DNA from: SAR202 cluster bacterium bin87
GTDB lineage: Bacteria > Chloroflexota > Dehalococcoidia > Lucifugimonadales > UBA3495
Length of the DNA: 46,196 bases
Assembly (NCBI GenBank): GCA_002238825.1
Contig: MPNC01000020.1
Span: 1-46,196 of the forward strand
Direction of reading: 5' to 3'
Part shown: positions 9,355 to 16,685 of the stretch, in pieces
How positions within the stretch are numbered: the stretch's first letter is position 1
Layout of the letters: each line of letters opens with the position of its first letter
Notes under the pieces: model-generated
Databases searched by the model: none
The model's input: the letters and a program-made list of their open reading frames with translations, nothing else
Told to the model about the DNA's origin: nothing
Made by a program: the position numbers and the translations under genes

Positions 9355-9723
9355 TTACGGCGGCGCGGGAAGTTGCGTTTCGACCAGCGCGATGTAGTCG
9401 TGGGCATCCAGTATGCCGGCCTGGACGGCGCCGGCGCTGCGGGTGTTTTCGTAGAAATTGACGTGGAGTTGCTCGACGGCGTTAAAGAGCGCCAGGAAAT
9501 CTTGGTTGCCGGTGCCTTGGGCCAGGTTGCGCGCGATTCTCTTCAGGCTTGCGTGGCTGCGGTGGTAGGCTGGCGGTGTCAGACCCTCCGCGTAAGCCTT
9601 CGTAATTTGGGCGACGGCTCCCCAGGCTTTTTCGGAGGCTTGTCTCAGGTCTTGGAGCTGGAATTCGGCGTTGGCTTGTTGTATCAGATGGGCGGCAGCC
9701 GCTCGGTAGGTGACGGTGGTCAA
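9355..9723 (-). CDS. HEPN-like (PaREP1-type) helical protein
   Basis: A 122-residue all-helical protein with the pattern AxxxLxQANAEFQLQDLRQASEKAWGAVAQ, typical of PaREP1/SAV_6107-type HEPN domains. Such proteins are commonly halves of toxin-antitoxin or RNA-cleaving systems. I do not see a clear Rx4-6H ribonuclease motif, so catalysis is doubtful. It starts at TTG (9723), supported by GGAGA 7 bp upstream. The upstream gene ends 27 bp earlier on the same strand, so the two are probably cotranscribed. Confidence 0.6.
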   Translation of the reverse strand: MTTVTYRAAAAHLIQQANAEFQLQDLRQASEKAWGAVAQITKAYAEGLTPPAYHRSHASLKRIARNLAQGTGNQDFLALFNAVEQLHVNFYENTRSAGAVQAGILDAHDYIALVETQLPAPP

Positions 9724-9750
9724 TTGCGTTCTCCGCGGACGTATTTCGGT

Positions 9751-10110
9751 TCAGCCGCTCAGATGACGGCTCATGCGTTGGATGAATTCGCCGGTCAAGG
9801 TGACCCTTTCGTGGAGATCTTCGGAGTCGAGTGCCTCAATGAAGGTATCTGGGTCGAGGGCCTCGGCGCTGGCGAAAAGAGTGAAGATCCGGCGGTCTTT
9901 GGTCTTGAGGCTGAACTGCAGAACCGTTTCGGCCGGTGTCTGCTCAGGACCCATCCGCCACTGTTCGCTGAGGGTTGCTGCCTCGATGACGGTGAGGGCG
10001 GCTTGCCATGCTTTGGAACGGGCCTCGGCCTGCTGTCCGGTTTGCGATGCCCGGACAGCTTCGCCGTGGAGTGTTTTGGAACGGTCTTGGAGTTCTCGTA
10101 TGGTTGTCAT
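9751..10110 (-). CDS. Second HEPN-like helical protein of the pair
   Basis: A 119-residue helical protein. Its EARSKAWQAALTVIEA segment resembles QASEKAWGAVAQITKA of the downstream gene, and both keep an acidic FIEALDS/LHV-type C-terminal helix, so it looks like a diverged paralogue or cognate partner. The start at 10110 (MTTIREL) is preferred; an in-frame ATG at 10137 is an alternative. A cluster of operator-like palindromes lies 385-500 bp upstream. Function unknown; a toxin-antitoxin pair is an inference from size and arrangement. Confidence 0.5.
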   Translation of the reverse strand: MTTIRELQDRSKTLHGEAVRASQTGQQAEARSKAWQAALTVIEAATLSEQWRMGPEQTPAETVLQFSLKTKDRRIFTLFASAEALDPDTFIEALDSEDLHERVTLTGEFIQRMSRHLSG

Positions 10111-10494
10111 GGTGAGGTTCTCTACTTTGGGAGACATGCTGCCGTAGGCAGGTGATTTGATCGTGCAAGCACGAACCGTCGTGGTCAACCCGTCGTTATC
10201 GTGTTTCAGCACGTCCGAACCATCTTGTCGGTGCCAATGGCGGCGGTGGCGATTGTGCCGCTGATGCAATCCTGGGACCACCAGAGGCATGTGCCCACGC
10301 CGATCAGACGACAGCCCATGGTCTGAGTAATGGGCTGGGGAAGCTGTATTCTTGCAGACCTGGTCGGGTTCAAGTTCTGGGAGCCTAGAAGCGAAGTGGG
10401 TCACGGCTCTTCTTGGCGGTGATCTATGGGTGATCGCGAGCCATCTGCAGGGGCATTTGTGTTCAGGATTATGCCTCGTTAGACTCAAAACCTC

Positions 10495-10561
10495 ATTTTG
10501 CGCAAGGCTGATTTTGGGCAAAATACCACTATGCGACATCGAGCGATATTTTGGGCAGAAT
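10495..10561. promoter_or_regulatory. Cluster of three ATTTTGGGCAAAAT-like palindromes
   Basis: ATTTTGGGCAAAAT (10511-10524), ATTTTGGGCAGAAT (10548-10561) and the half-conserved ATTTTGCGCAAGG (10495-10507) share one palindromic consensus. Such clusters usually bind a dimeric regulator or act as iterons. They lie upstream of the minus-strand HEPN-like pair. Confidence 0.45.
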
Positions 10562-10581
10562 AGCCTTACAATCCCGGTTTT

Positions 10582-10611
10582 TGTGATAAATCAGTCGTGA
10601 ACATTATCACA
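10582..10611. promoter_or_regulatory. Inverted repeat TGTGATAA / TTATCACA
   Basis: Perfect 8-bp arms at 10582-10589 and 10604-10611 with a 14-nt spacer, in an AT-rich island. The layout fits a regulator site. The arms resemble CRP/FNR half-sites, but the spacing is too wide for a standard one. Confidence 0.4.
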
Positions 10612-10883
10612 GAACTGCCCCTCACAGCCGGTAGTCCACCTGGCCCACTTTACCATCGCCGATTACAGAGGCGATTTAAGGCGTAGATTTACGAAACGCC
10701 CGGACACAGCAGAAAGCCAGGCCCGGGCGTCCCTGTGAACCTCCTGGCTCTGCACGGTGATCAGCGGGAGGCCGTCGCCGTCTACGCCGTAAACTACGGT
10801 GACGGGACGGCGCATAGCGACTGCATGCGCGTTGTGGTCTGACCCGACGCCGGTTCCACGCGTACCAGCTGTCGACACACGTA

Positions 10884-10918
10884 ACGTTCGGCCGACGGGG
10901 TGAGCGCCGGCCGAACGT
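10884..10918 (-). terminator. Hairpin after the degenerate NERD gene
   Basis: ACGTTCGGCCG and CGGCCGAACGT form a perfect 11-bp stem, 9 bp past the stop codon at 10927 on the minus strand. The following T content is weak. Confidence 0.55.
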
Positions 10919-10926
10919 GCCGGGCG

Positions 10927-11646
10927 CTACTGAACGCGAACGTTCAGCGACGGACCGTCGCCATCGCCGGGTGCAGTGATGGTGAAGTGGAGGTGGATAT
11001 CGATGTGGACATCGTCTCCGTCCCGCACCGTCACCGCTCCGCCGCTCACCGTCAGGGTCGCCGCCTTCGGCGCCTGGGCCGGTCTGGCGGCCGCGGGCCG
11101 CCGGCTCAGCGTCCCCACCTCCCGGGAGATGAACCGCTTGCCCAGCTGCTTCTGCACCTGATCCCCGTCGGGCAGGTCGGCCAGCCGGGACACCAGGTCG
11201 TCCAGGCCCCACAGCAGCTGTACCCTGCTGCCCCGCATCTCCTCCAGGATGTCCGGGTCCGGGGTCATGTCGGTGAACACCATCACCGGGATCACGTAGC
11301 AGCCGAAGTCCAGGTCCTGCGACAGCCGGTCCTTGATGGACATGGCCGCCTCCCAGGCTTCTTCCCGGACGTCGCCCATCGGCGTGACGGCGCCGTCCTC
11401 AGCATGGCGGCGCCACTCGCCGTCCCGCACGGACCACTGGCCGTGCAGGAAGGTGATGGCGTAGCGGCCGTTGCCCTCCAGCAGGACCAGGCAGTCGGAG
11501 GCGGGGTCGCCGAGGACGGGGTCGCCGGGGGCCACGATGGGCCACCACAGCGCCTGGCCGGACCGGTCGCTCTGCTCAAACTGCTGGCAGATCTCGATCT
11601 CCCTCAGGGTCATGGGCCGGTTGTCGTCGGTTTTCACGATTTTCAT
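10927..11646 (-). CDS. NERD-like protein lacking the catalytic lysine, beta-rich C-terminus
   Basis: A 239-residue protein; AAGGAAA before ATG at 11646 decides the start. It is homologous to the NERD protein at 14128-14844: compare YVIPVMVFTDMTPDPDI with YVIPVLIFPDMEPDPTI, and the following RVQLLWGLDDLVSRLADL with VYVIWGVGNLLADLAEI. In the active-site strand the partner has ALQVKGG; here it is AITFLHG, so the lysine is gone, while D51 remains. It is probably a catalytically dead paralogue with a binding or regulatory role. The C-terminal 45 residues (TLTVSGGAVTV, DDVHIDIHLHFTI) form an added beta-strand tail. It is the last gene of the NERD-helicase-NERD set, although separated from the helicase by a terminator-like hairpin. 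Confidence 0.6.
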   Translation of the reverse strand: MKIVKTDDNRPMTLREIEICQQFEQSDRSGQALWWPIVAPGDPVLGDPASDCLVLLEGNGRYAITFLHGQWSVRDGEWRRHAEDGAVTPMGDVREEAWEAAMSIKDRLSQDLDFGCYVIPVMVFTDMTPDPDILEEMRGSRVQLLWGLDDLVSRLADLPDGDQVQKQLGKRFISREVGTLSRRPAAARPAQAPKAATLTVSGGAVTVRDGDDVHIDIHLHFTITAPGDGDGPSLNVRVQ

Positions 11647-11708
11647 ATTTGGTTTCCTTTTGTTTCGGTTGTGATTGGAAGGTTGCGCCCGGTCCGCAGC
11701 AACGAAAA

Positions 11709-11741
11709 CGGGCCGACCCGGTAAGGTCCCGGATCGACCCG
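11709..11741 (-). terminator. Intrinsic terminator or attenuator between helicase and NERD-like gene
   Basis: CGGGTCGATCCGG and CCGGGTCGGCCCG (read on the minus strand) form a 13-bp stem with two G-U pairs, followed by TTTT. It lies 63 bp before the NERD-like start, so it could terminate helicase transcripts or act inside the NERD-like leader. Confidence 0.6.
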
Positions 11742-11775
11742 CAACGTCTGCGGCCAGGCTGGTATGGTGAATTGG

Positions 11776-11837
11776 GGGCGGATATGTCTGCCCCCAGCGG
11801 GTTACGCTCGCCCGGCGACCCGAGGGCGGCCCTCGGG
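11776..11837 (-). ncRNA. Tandem hairpins in the helicase to NERD-like intergenic leader
   Basis: Two perfect hairpins lie just upstream of the terminator: CCCGAGGG-ccg-CCCTCGGG (11819-11837) and GGGGGC...GCCCCC (about 11774-11796). With the terminator at 11709-11741 they make three stems in series on the minus strand. It may be a structured leader or a small RNA; no known family recognised. Confidence 0.3.
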
Positions 11838-12126
11838 CCATGGCATTGCCAGCGGTCTCCTTACTCATGATGATCTTCACCCCCTGATGATGTGGTCTGG
11901 ATGGATCTGCGCGACCCTTTCCCCGACGGTTGGCGGTGCGGTCGCAGGCGCTCGGTTTTCACGTCCCCCAGAGGACGACGGCCCGTAGCCGCGGCATCCT
12001 GGAAAGACGCCGTGCCCCTACGCAGACGACGTTGACCGGCTCGACTGCCGGAACGACGGCGCGGATATGGTTGCGCTGCGCTGGCGCTGCACCAAGGCGC
12101 CGGATTCGGAACCGCGCGCGGCGTCC

Positions 12127-13863
12127 TCAGGACGGCGCTTTACCCAAATGCACGTCCACGCCTGTCAGGCGCAGCGTCAACCGGCCCGTCCTCGATAGGG
12201 TCTCCCGTACAGGGGCCCTCTCCCTGGGTTCGAACCGCTGGCGGGCCAGCGCCTCAATCTCCCCGGGACACAGCCCTCTCCAGCGGCGCGCCCCATCCCA
12301 GATGCCGTCAAAACGCTGGTGCACCGGCCCGCCGGCCGTCAGCACCAGCAGCCGCTCGGCCCTGGAGAAAGCAACGTAGTGCTGGCGCATGTGGTCGAAG
12401 GCCGCGATGCGCCGGGCGGGCTCCGCGTCCGCCCGCAGAAAGTACGGCGCCAGCGACCGGCCCACCGGGTCCACGTTGGGCTGGTGGAAATCCAGCGACC
12501 CCACGATCACGACTGGCCACTGCCTCCCCTTGGACTGGTGAATGGTCGTGATGGTCAACTCCTCCGAGGTATGCCGACGGCCCCGCCGCCCGCGGCCGGA
12601 GCCGGCCGGCACGCAGCGGGCGGGAATGCCCGCATCATCCAGGGCGTCCAGATAAGGTTCCGCCACCTCGTGCTGCACGCTGTGCAACAGCAACGCCACC
12701 CGGTCATAACCCCCGATCACCCCGCGGCCTTTCAGGAACCGCAGCAGCGCGCCCAATTGCTTACCCTCGTCGTCGGGGTCCCGGCCGTCGATGGCAATCA
12801 CCGCCGGATGATCGTCGTACCCGCTCGGGTCGTGGGGAACTATCGTCTTGGCGTGGCGGAAGGGCGCGCCGGCGGGATCGGGGTTGGACCAGTCCGCCGA
12901 TCCCATCCACCCGTCATACGCACTCACGATGTCGGGATGGCTGCGATAGTTGACGGTGAGCTCCACCACCCGGCAGTCGGGGAAGCGCCGGTCAAACCCG
13001 AGGATGTTGCGCACCGTGGCGCCGCGGAACCGGTACAGGCTCTGGTCCTCGTCGCCCACCACGCACAGGTTGCCATGCGCCTCGGATACCCGCGTCAGGA
13101 TGCGCTCCTGCACGTGGCTGGTGTCCTGGTACTCATCACACATCAGGTACCGTACGGCGCCGGCGATCTCAGCGGCGACCTCGTCGTCATCCAGCAGCAG
13201 GTCGGCCCACGCCTGCAGGTGGGCGAAGTCGGCGGCGTTCTCGTCCAGCAGCCGCCGCGCGTAGCGCCGGTAGCAGCGCCCCACCGCGGCGATGAAGGCA
13301 CTGCGGGAACGGGTCAGGTCCCGGGGATTGATCGCCTCGTCGCAGATCCTCTCGAAGTACTTCAGCGCGTTCTTCACCACCGCCGGCGGCCGTCGCCAGC
13401 CCCGGCCCTCCAGCTCCACCAGGTCGGGGCCGAATACGTCGTCAAACCGTTCCTGCAGCAGGTTCGCCTGCTGATCGCCGTCCAGCAGGCGGAAACCCCG
13501 CCGCAGACCCACCCGCTCGGGGTGTTCGGCCAGGAGCCGTGCGCACAGGCTGTGGATGGTGCAGACCCGCGTGCGGCCGGCACTGACGCCGTAATCCGCC
13601 GCGCTGGTCACGGCGTCAAAGCGCTGGCGCAGCTCACCGGCCGCGTCGGCATTGTAAGTGCACAGCAGCAGCTCGTCAGGTTCGGCTCTGCCCAGCAACA
13701 GGATGTTGGCGGCGCGCAGCGCCAGCGTCAGGGTCTTGCCGGCGCCGGGACCGGCCACGCCCAGCGTGGGACCATCGAGGCTCCCGATCAGCTCCAGCTG
13801 GCCGGCGTCCAGTCGCGGGTAGAGGGACATAATGACGGGCGCCACGCCCGCGGGGGTCTTCAT
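12127..13863 (-). CDS. UvrD/Rep-type SF1A helicase
   Basis: A 578-residue helicase with the full motif set: Walker A GPGAGKT (38-44), CTYNADAAGELRQRF, IHSLCARLL, Walker B DEYQDTS (243-249), VVGDEDQSLYRFRGA (268-282), TVNYRSHPDIV, TTIHQSKGRQWPVVIV, and YVAFSRAERLLVL near the C-terminus. SF1A helicases translocate 3'-5' on single-stranded DNA. It is shorter than UvrD (about 720) and near the size of GajB-like defence helicases, but no OLD-nuclease (GajA) partner is present. The last 20 residues (RLTLRLTGVDVHLG...) resemble the end of the upstream NERD protein. It lies between two NERD-family genes on the same strand. GGAG 10 bp upstream supports the ATG at 13863. Confidence 0.9.
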   Translation of the reverse strand: MKTPAGVAPVIMSLYPRLDAGQLELIGSLDGPTLGVAGPGAGKTLTLALRAANILLLGRAEPDELLLCTYNADAAGELRQRFDAVTSAADYGVSAGRTRVCTIHSLCARLLAEHPERVGLRRGFRLLDGDQQANLLQERFDDVFGPDLVELEGRGWRRPPAVVKNALKYFERICDEAINPRDLTRSRSAFIAAVGRCYRRYARRLLDENAADFAHLQAWADLLLDDDEVAAEIAGAVRYLMCDEYQDTSHVQERILTRVSEAHGNLCVVGDEDQSLYRFRGATVRNILGFDRRFPDCRVVELTVNYRSHPDIVSAYDGWMGSADWSNPDPAGAPFRHAKTIVPHDPSGYDDHPAVIAIDGRDPDDEGKQLGALLRFLKGRGVIGGYDRVALLLHSVQHEVAEPYLDALDDAGIPARCVPAGSGRGRRGRRHTSEELTITTIHQSKGRQWPVVIVGSLDFHQPNVDPVGRSLAPYFLRADAEPARRIAAFDHMRQHYVAFSRAERLLVLTAGGPVHQRFDGIWDGARRWRGLCPGEIEALARQRFEPRERAPVRETLSRTGRLTLRLTGVDVHLGKAPS

Positions 13864-14000
13864 AATTGCTTCACTCCAGAATTGGGCTTGGGTTTAGGAT
13901 CGGGTGATGGCAGCGACATGCAACGGCGGCGACATCAGTGGCGGCGGCGAGCGCGCTGCCGGTCGGGACGGACCGGACGGGTCCGTCGTACGCATGAAAA

Positions 14001-14030
14001 AGCGCCGGTGACCATCGGCCGACCGGTGCT
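14001..14030 (-). terminator. Intrinsic terminator after NERD gene
   Basis: On the minus strand AGCACCGGT and ACCGGCGCT pair over 9 bp (one G-U) and are followed directly by TTTTT. It lies about 100 bp past the NERD stop codon and 140 bp before the helicase start. Confidence 0.7.
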
Positions 14031-14127
14031 GTCGTTGCTGCACGGATGTGGCCACAGCGCCGGACTGCTACGGCAAGATGGGCCTATGCGTTGGACCAGG
14101 GCCTGGACTTCCCGGCGATGCGGGCGG

Positions 14128-14844
14128 TTATCCCGCCGGAGGCACGCCGCGGGCGCGGGTCGTCGTGACATCGACGCCGACCAGCGTCAGACGAAGCGTC
14201 CCGACGTATTGCCGTCGTTCCGGGACGGAAACCGGCTGATCCGCCGCATCGGCAACGCAGCCCGGCTCAAACTTCTCCAGGCGGATCAGCCCGTCGGTCA
14301 CCGCATGCACCTCGCGGGCGATGCGGTCCATCCCCAGAGCCTCCGACACCCGGCGGCTCCGGACGATCTCCGCCAGGTCAGCCAACAGGTTCCCGACCCC
14401 CCAGATCACGTACACTCCCGTGCGCCTGGCCAGGCTTTCGATGGTCGGATCAGGCTCCATGTCCGGAAATATCAACACCGGAATCACGTACGGGCTGTAG
14501 CGAGTTTCAGCCATCTCTTTGACGTCGTCGTGCAGGTCCAGCGCGGCCAGCTTGGTCTCATCCAGCGGGCAGGACTTGACCGGCTGGACGCCGTACCGGG
14601 TCTTCAGATACCAGTCACCGTGGATGAGCAGGTACCTGCCGCCCTTCACCTGCAGGGCGAAGCGACCCAGCCCTTCGGTCCACACGGCGAAGTCAAGCTC
14701 GATATGCTCATACCCCCTGCGCCACTCGTAATAAACGAAGCCCCAGCGACGGCTGTCAGCCAGGGCTTGGTACACTCGGCGTTCCGCCTGCCGCTTCGGC
14801 TTCTTGCGGCGACCCGACGGAAACTCTCTTGGGTACATCCTCAT
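14128..14844 (-). CDS. NERD-domain nuclease
   Basis: A 238-residue protein. The N-terminal NERD (nuclease-related) domain shows E21 in AERRVYQAL, D51 in ELDFAVW, and QVK (65-67) in ALQVKGG: a PD-(D/E)XK-like site with Q in place of the usual E. The second half (YVIPVLIFPDMEPDP, VYVIWGVGNLL) is shared with the NERD-like protein at 10927-11646. The C-terminus carries TLRLTLVGVDVTTT, resembling the helicase tail. NERD proteins are often tied to helicases in DNA processing and anti-phage systems. It is divergent from the Fic gene with 121 bp between starts. GGAG about 11 bp upstream supports ATG at 14844. Confidence 0.75.
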   Translation of the reverse strand: MRMYPREFPSGRRKKPKRQAERRVYQALADSRRWGFVYYEWRRGYEHIELDFAVWTEGLGRFALQVKGGRYLLIHGDWYLKTRYGVQPVKSCPLDETKLAALDLHDDVKEMAETRYSPYVIPVLIFPDMEPDPTIESLARRTGVYVIWGVGNLLADLAEIVRSRRVSEALGMDRIAREVHAVTDGLIRLEKFEPGCVADAADQPVSVPERRQYVGTLRLTLVGVDVTTTRARGVPPAG

Positions 14845-14965
14845 GGTTGGTGCTGCTCCTTTTACTAATCGTGCCTCCCCAGCCCAGTGCGGGATCGCTT
14901 GGAAACTTTAATAACGGCGACTGGTGTTCAATGATGCGTGCTATCCTTGAATAAAAGGGCGGGCC

Positions 14966-16237
14966 ATGGCCAAGTTGGAAGAACACATCTGGGAACCCGA
15001 TTTCGCCGGCCCAACCCGGCGCGACCGCAGACCATGCCGGTATTCCCTCTACCTGCCCGACCAACTGACCGGTCGCCGCTTCGCGCTCGACGGCGACGTG
15101 GCCGCGGACGTCGCCGACGCGGAAGCCGACCTGGTCAAGTTGAACGCGGTGGTTGACGCCCTGGCCGACACCGAAGCGCTGGCCCGGCTGCTGCTGCGCG
15201 CCGAGTCGGTGGCATCCTCGCGCATCGAGGGCCTGGTGGTGGGTGGAAGACGGCTGCTCCGCGCCGACGCGGCCCGCCGGATGGGGGAGGAGGTGTGGGA
15301 CGTCACCGCAGCCGAGGTGCTGGCCAACATCGACGCCATGGTCTGGGGAGTGGCGGCAGTTGAACCGGGCGATCAGGTAACCCTGGAAATCCTTCTGGAG
15401 GTGCATCGCCGTCTGCTGGCCGGAACCCGCCTGCGGGAACACGGCGGACGCATCCGCACGGTGCAGAACTGGATCGGCGGCAGCGGCTACAACCCCTGTT
15501 CCGCCGTCTTCGTGCCCCCGCCTCCGGAGGAAGTCCCTGCCCTGCTGGATGACCTGCTCGCCTTCTGCAACGACGACGGGCTTCCTGCTCTGGTCCAGGC
15601 GGCCATCGCCCACGCCCAGTTCGAGACCATCCATCCCTTCGTGGACGGCAACGGGCGCGCCGGACGGGCGCTCCTTCACCTGATCCTGCGCCGCCGCGGG
15701 ATCGCAACGCACTTCCTGCCGCCGGTCTCCCTGGTGCTGGCCACGTGGGCCGAGGACTACGTGGCGGGACTCACCGCCACCCGCTACGTGGGCGATACCA
15801 ACTCGGACGCTGCCCACGCCGGCGTCAACCGCTGGGTGGCGCTCTTTGCCGGAGCGTGTCAGCGGGCGGTTGCGGACGCCCGGGCATTCGAGGAACGGGT
15901 GCGCCGGTTGCAGGCGGCCTGGAGAGAACGGGTCGGCAATCCACGCCGCGACTCGGCCATGCACCGGCTCATCGGAGCCCTGCCGGCGGCTCCGGTCCTC
16001 ACCGCGACCACCGCGGCTGAGCTGACCGACCGCTCATTCCAGGCCGCCAACCAGGCCATCGACCGCCTGGTGGCCGCCGCCGTGCTGGTCCAGGTCAACG
16101 TGGGCCGGCGCAACCGCGCCTTTGAGGCCCCCGAACTCATCGACGCCTTCACGGCGCTGGAACGACAGCTGGCCAGTCCGGAGGGAGACACACTGGTCTC
16201 AGAGCCAATACGGGACGTGCCGCGCAGACGGCGCTGA
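14966..16237 (+). CDS. Fic-domain AMP-transferase, class II
   Basis: The 423-residue protein has the canonical Fic motif HPFVDGNGRAGR (223-234) and an N-terminal inhibitory helix SSRIEG (84-89), which makes it a class II Fic whose glutamate blocks ATP until relieved. An N-terminal Fic_N-like region precedes it, and a winged-helix segment follows (TAAELTDRSFQAANQAIDRL). Fic enzymes transfer AMP to Ser/Thr/Tyr of target proteins. Many orphan class II Fic proteins regulate cell processes or act like toxins; the target here is unknown. It is transcribed away from the NERD gene and may share a regulatory region with it. Confidence 0.9.
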   Translation: MAKLEEHIWEPDFAGPTRRDRRPCRYSLYLPDQLTGRRFALDGDVAADVADAEADLVKLNAVVDALADTEALARLLLRAESVASSRIEGLVVGGRRLLRADAARRMGEEVWDVTAAEVLANIDAMVWGVAAVEPGDQVTLEILLEVHRRLLAGTRLREHGGRIRTVQNWIGGSGYNPCSAVFVPPPPEEVPALLDDLLAFCNDDGLPALVQAAIAHAQFETIHPFVDGNGRAGRALLHLILRRRGIATHFLPPVSLVLATWAEDYVAGLTATRYVGDTNSDAAHAGVNRWVALFAGACQRAVADARAFEERVRRLQAAWRERVGNPRRDSAMHRLIGALPAAPVLTATTAAELTDRSFQAANQAIDRLVAAAVLVQVNVGRRNRAFEAPELIDAFTALERQLASPEGDTLVSEPIRDVPRRRR

Positions 16238-16685
16238 TCGTACCGACCAAACTGCGCACAGAGCTCAGGTGCCCCTTCCGGCGCTCCTCGTTTGCGTACG
16301 AAAGCCCGAGCAGCAGCGTTCGCCGATTTGCAGTCGTAGGCTGCGAACGTCGCCGGCGGCAGCATTTCCTGAGGAACGGCGAGTTTAGGGCGGAACGGTC
16401 AGTTCGACCAATGTCGGGGCATCCATCCCTCAGTCTCCGGATCTCTCGGCGGGTGTGGTTACGGCCGATCCCGGCTTTGGGCCATCATCCTCACTGGTCA
16501 CGACTTGCCCCATACTGTGACAATCCGGGAGGATCTGTATCGCGACCGACACGTTAACTTGGGTGTCCTTGTCTACGGCGTGCTCTGCTAACCCATCTTC
16601 AGAAAGCCACGACGTAGCCATAATCACCGCAGCCAGCACACCAGGTCGGATAGTCTGGAGACCCTGACCGCGCCGACCTACTGAT
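16238..16685. other. Intergenic stretch, no confident gene
   Basis: About 450 bp between the convergent Fic and nuclease genes. A minus-strand frame from an ATG near 16621 to 16430 (MATSWLSEDGLAEHAVDKD...) lies 46 bp downstream of the nuclease gene and could be a short cotranscribed peptide or a remnant. It has no recognised domain and no clear ribosome-binding site. Confidence 0.35.

Larger units (their letters stand above)
10138..10883. other. Long gene-poor stretch upstream of the HEPN-like pair
   Basis: No well-supported gene in about 750 bp. The AT-richer part around 10490-10615 carries palindromic motifs listed separately. A short minus-strand frame (ATG at 10815 to 10663, about 50 codons, MRRPVTVVYGVDGDG...) looks weakly protein-like but has no ribosome-binding site. 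Confidence 0.4.

Noticed and set aside
10582-10611. CRP/FNR-type binding site
   Set aside because: Half-sites are similar, but the 14-nt spacer is too long for a standard dimer site; kept only as an unspecified inverted repeat.
12127-14844. Gabija system
   Set aside because: The helicase size fits GajB, but no OLD-family ATPase-nuclease (GajA) is present; the partners are NERD proteins.
12319-14868. Very long open frame (849 codons) on the plus strand
   Set aside because: It runs antisense across the UvrD-like helicase and NERD genes, which have full motif sets. Its translation is rich in H/R/G/P as expected for the complement of GC-rich coding DNA.
14756-15964. 402-codon minus-strand frame over the Fic gene
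   Set aside because: Antisense shadow of a gene with an intact Fic motif; no ribosome-binding site or domain.
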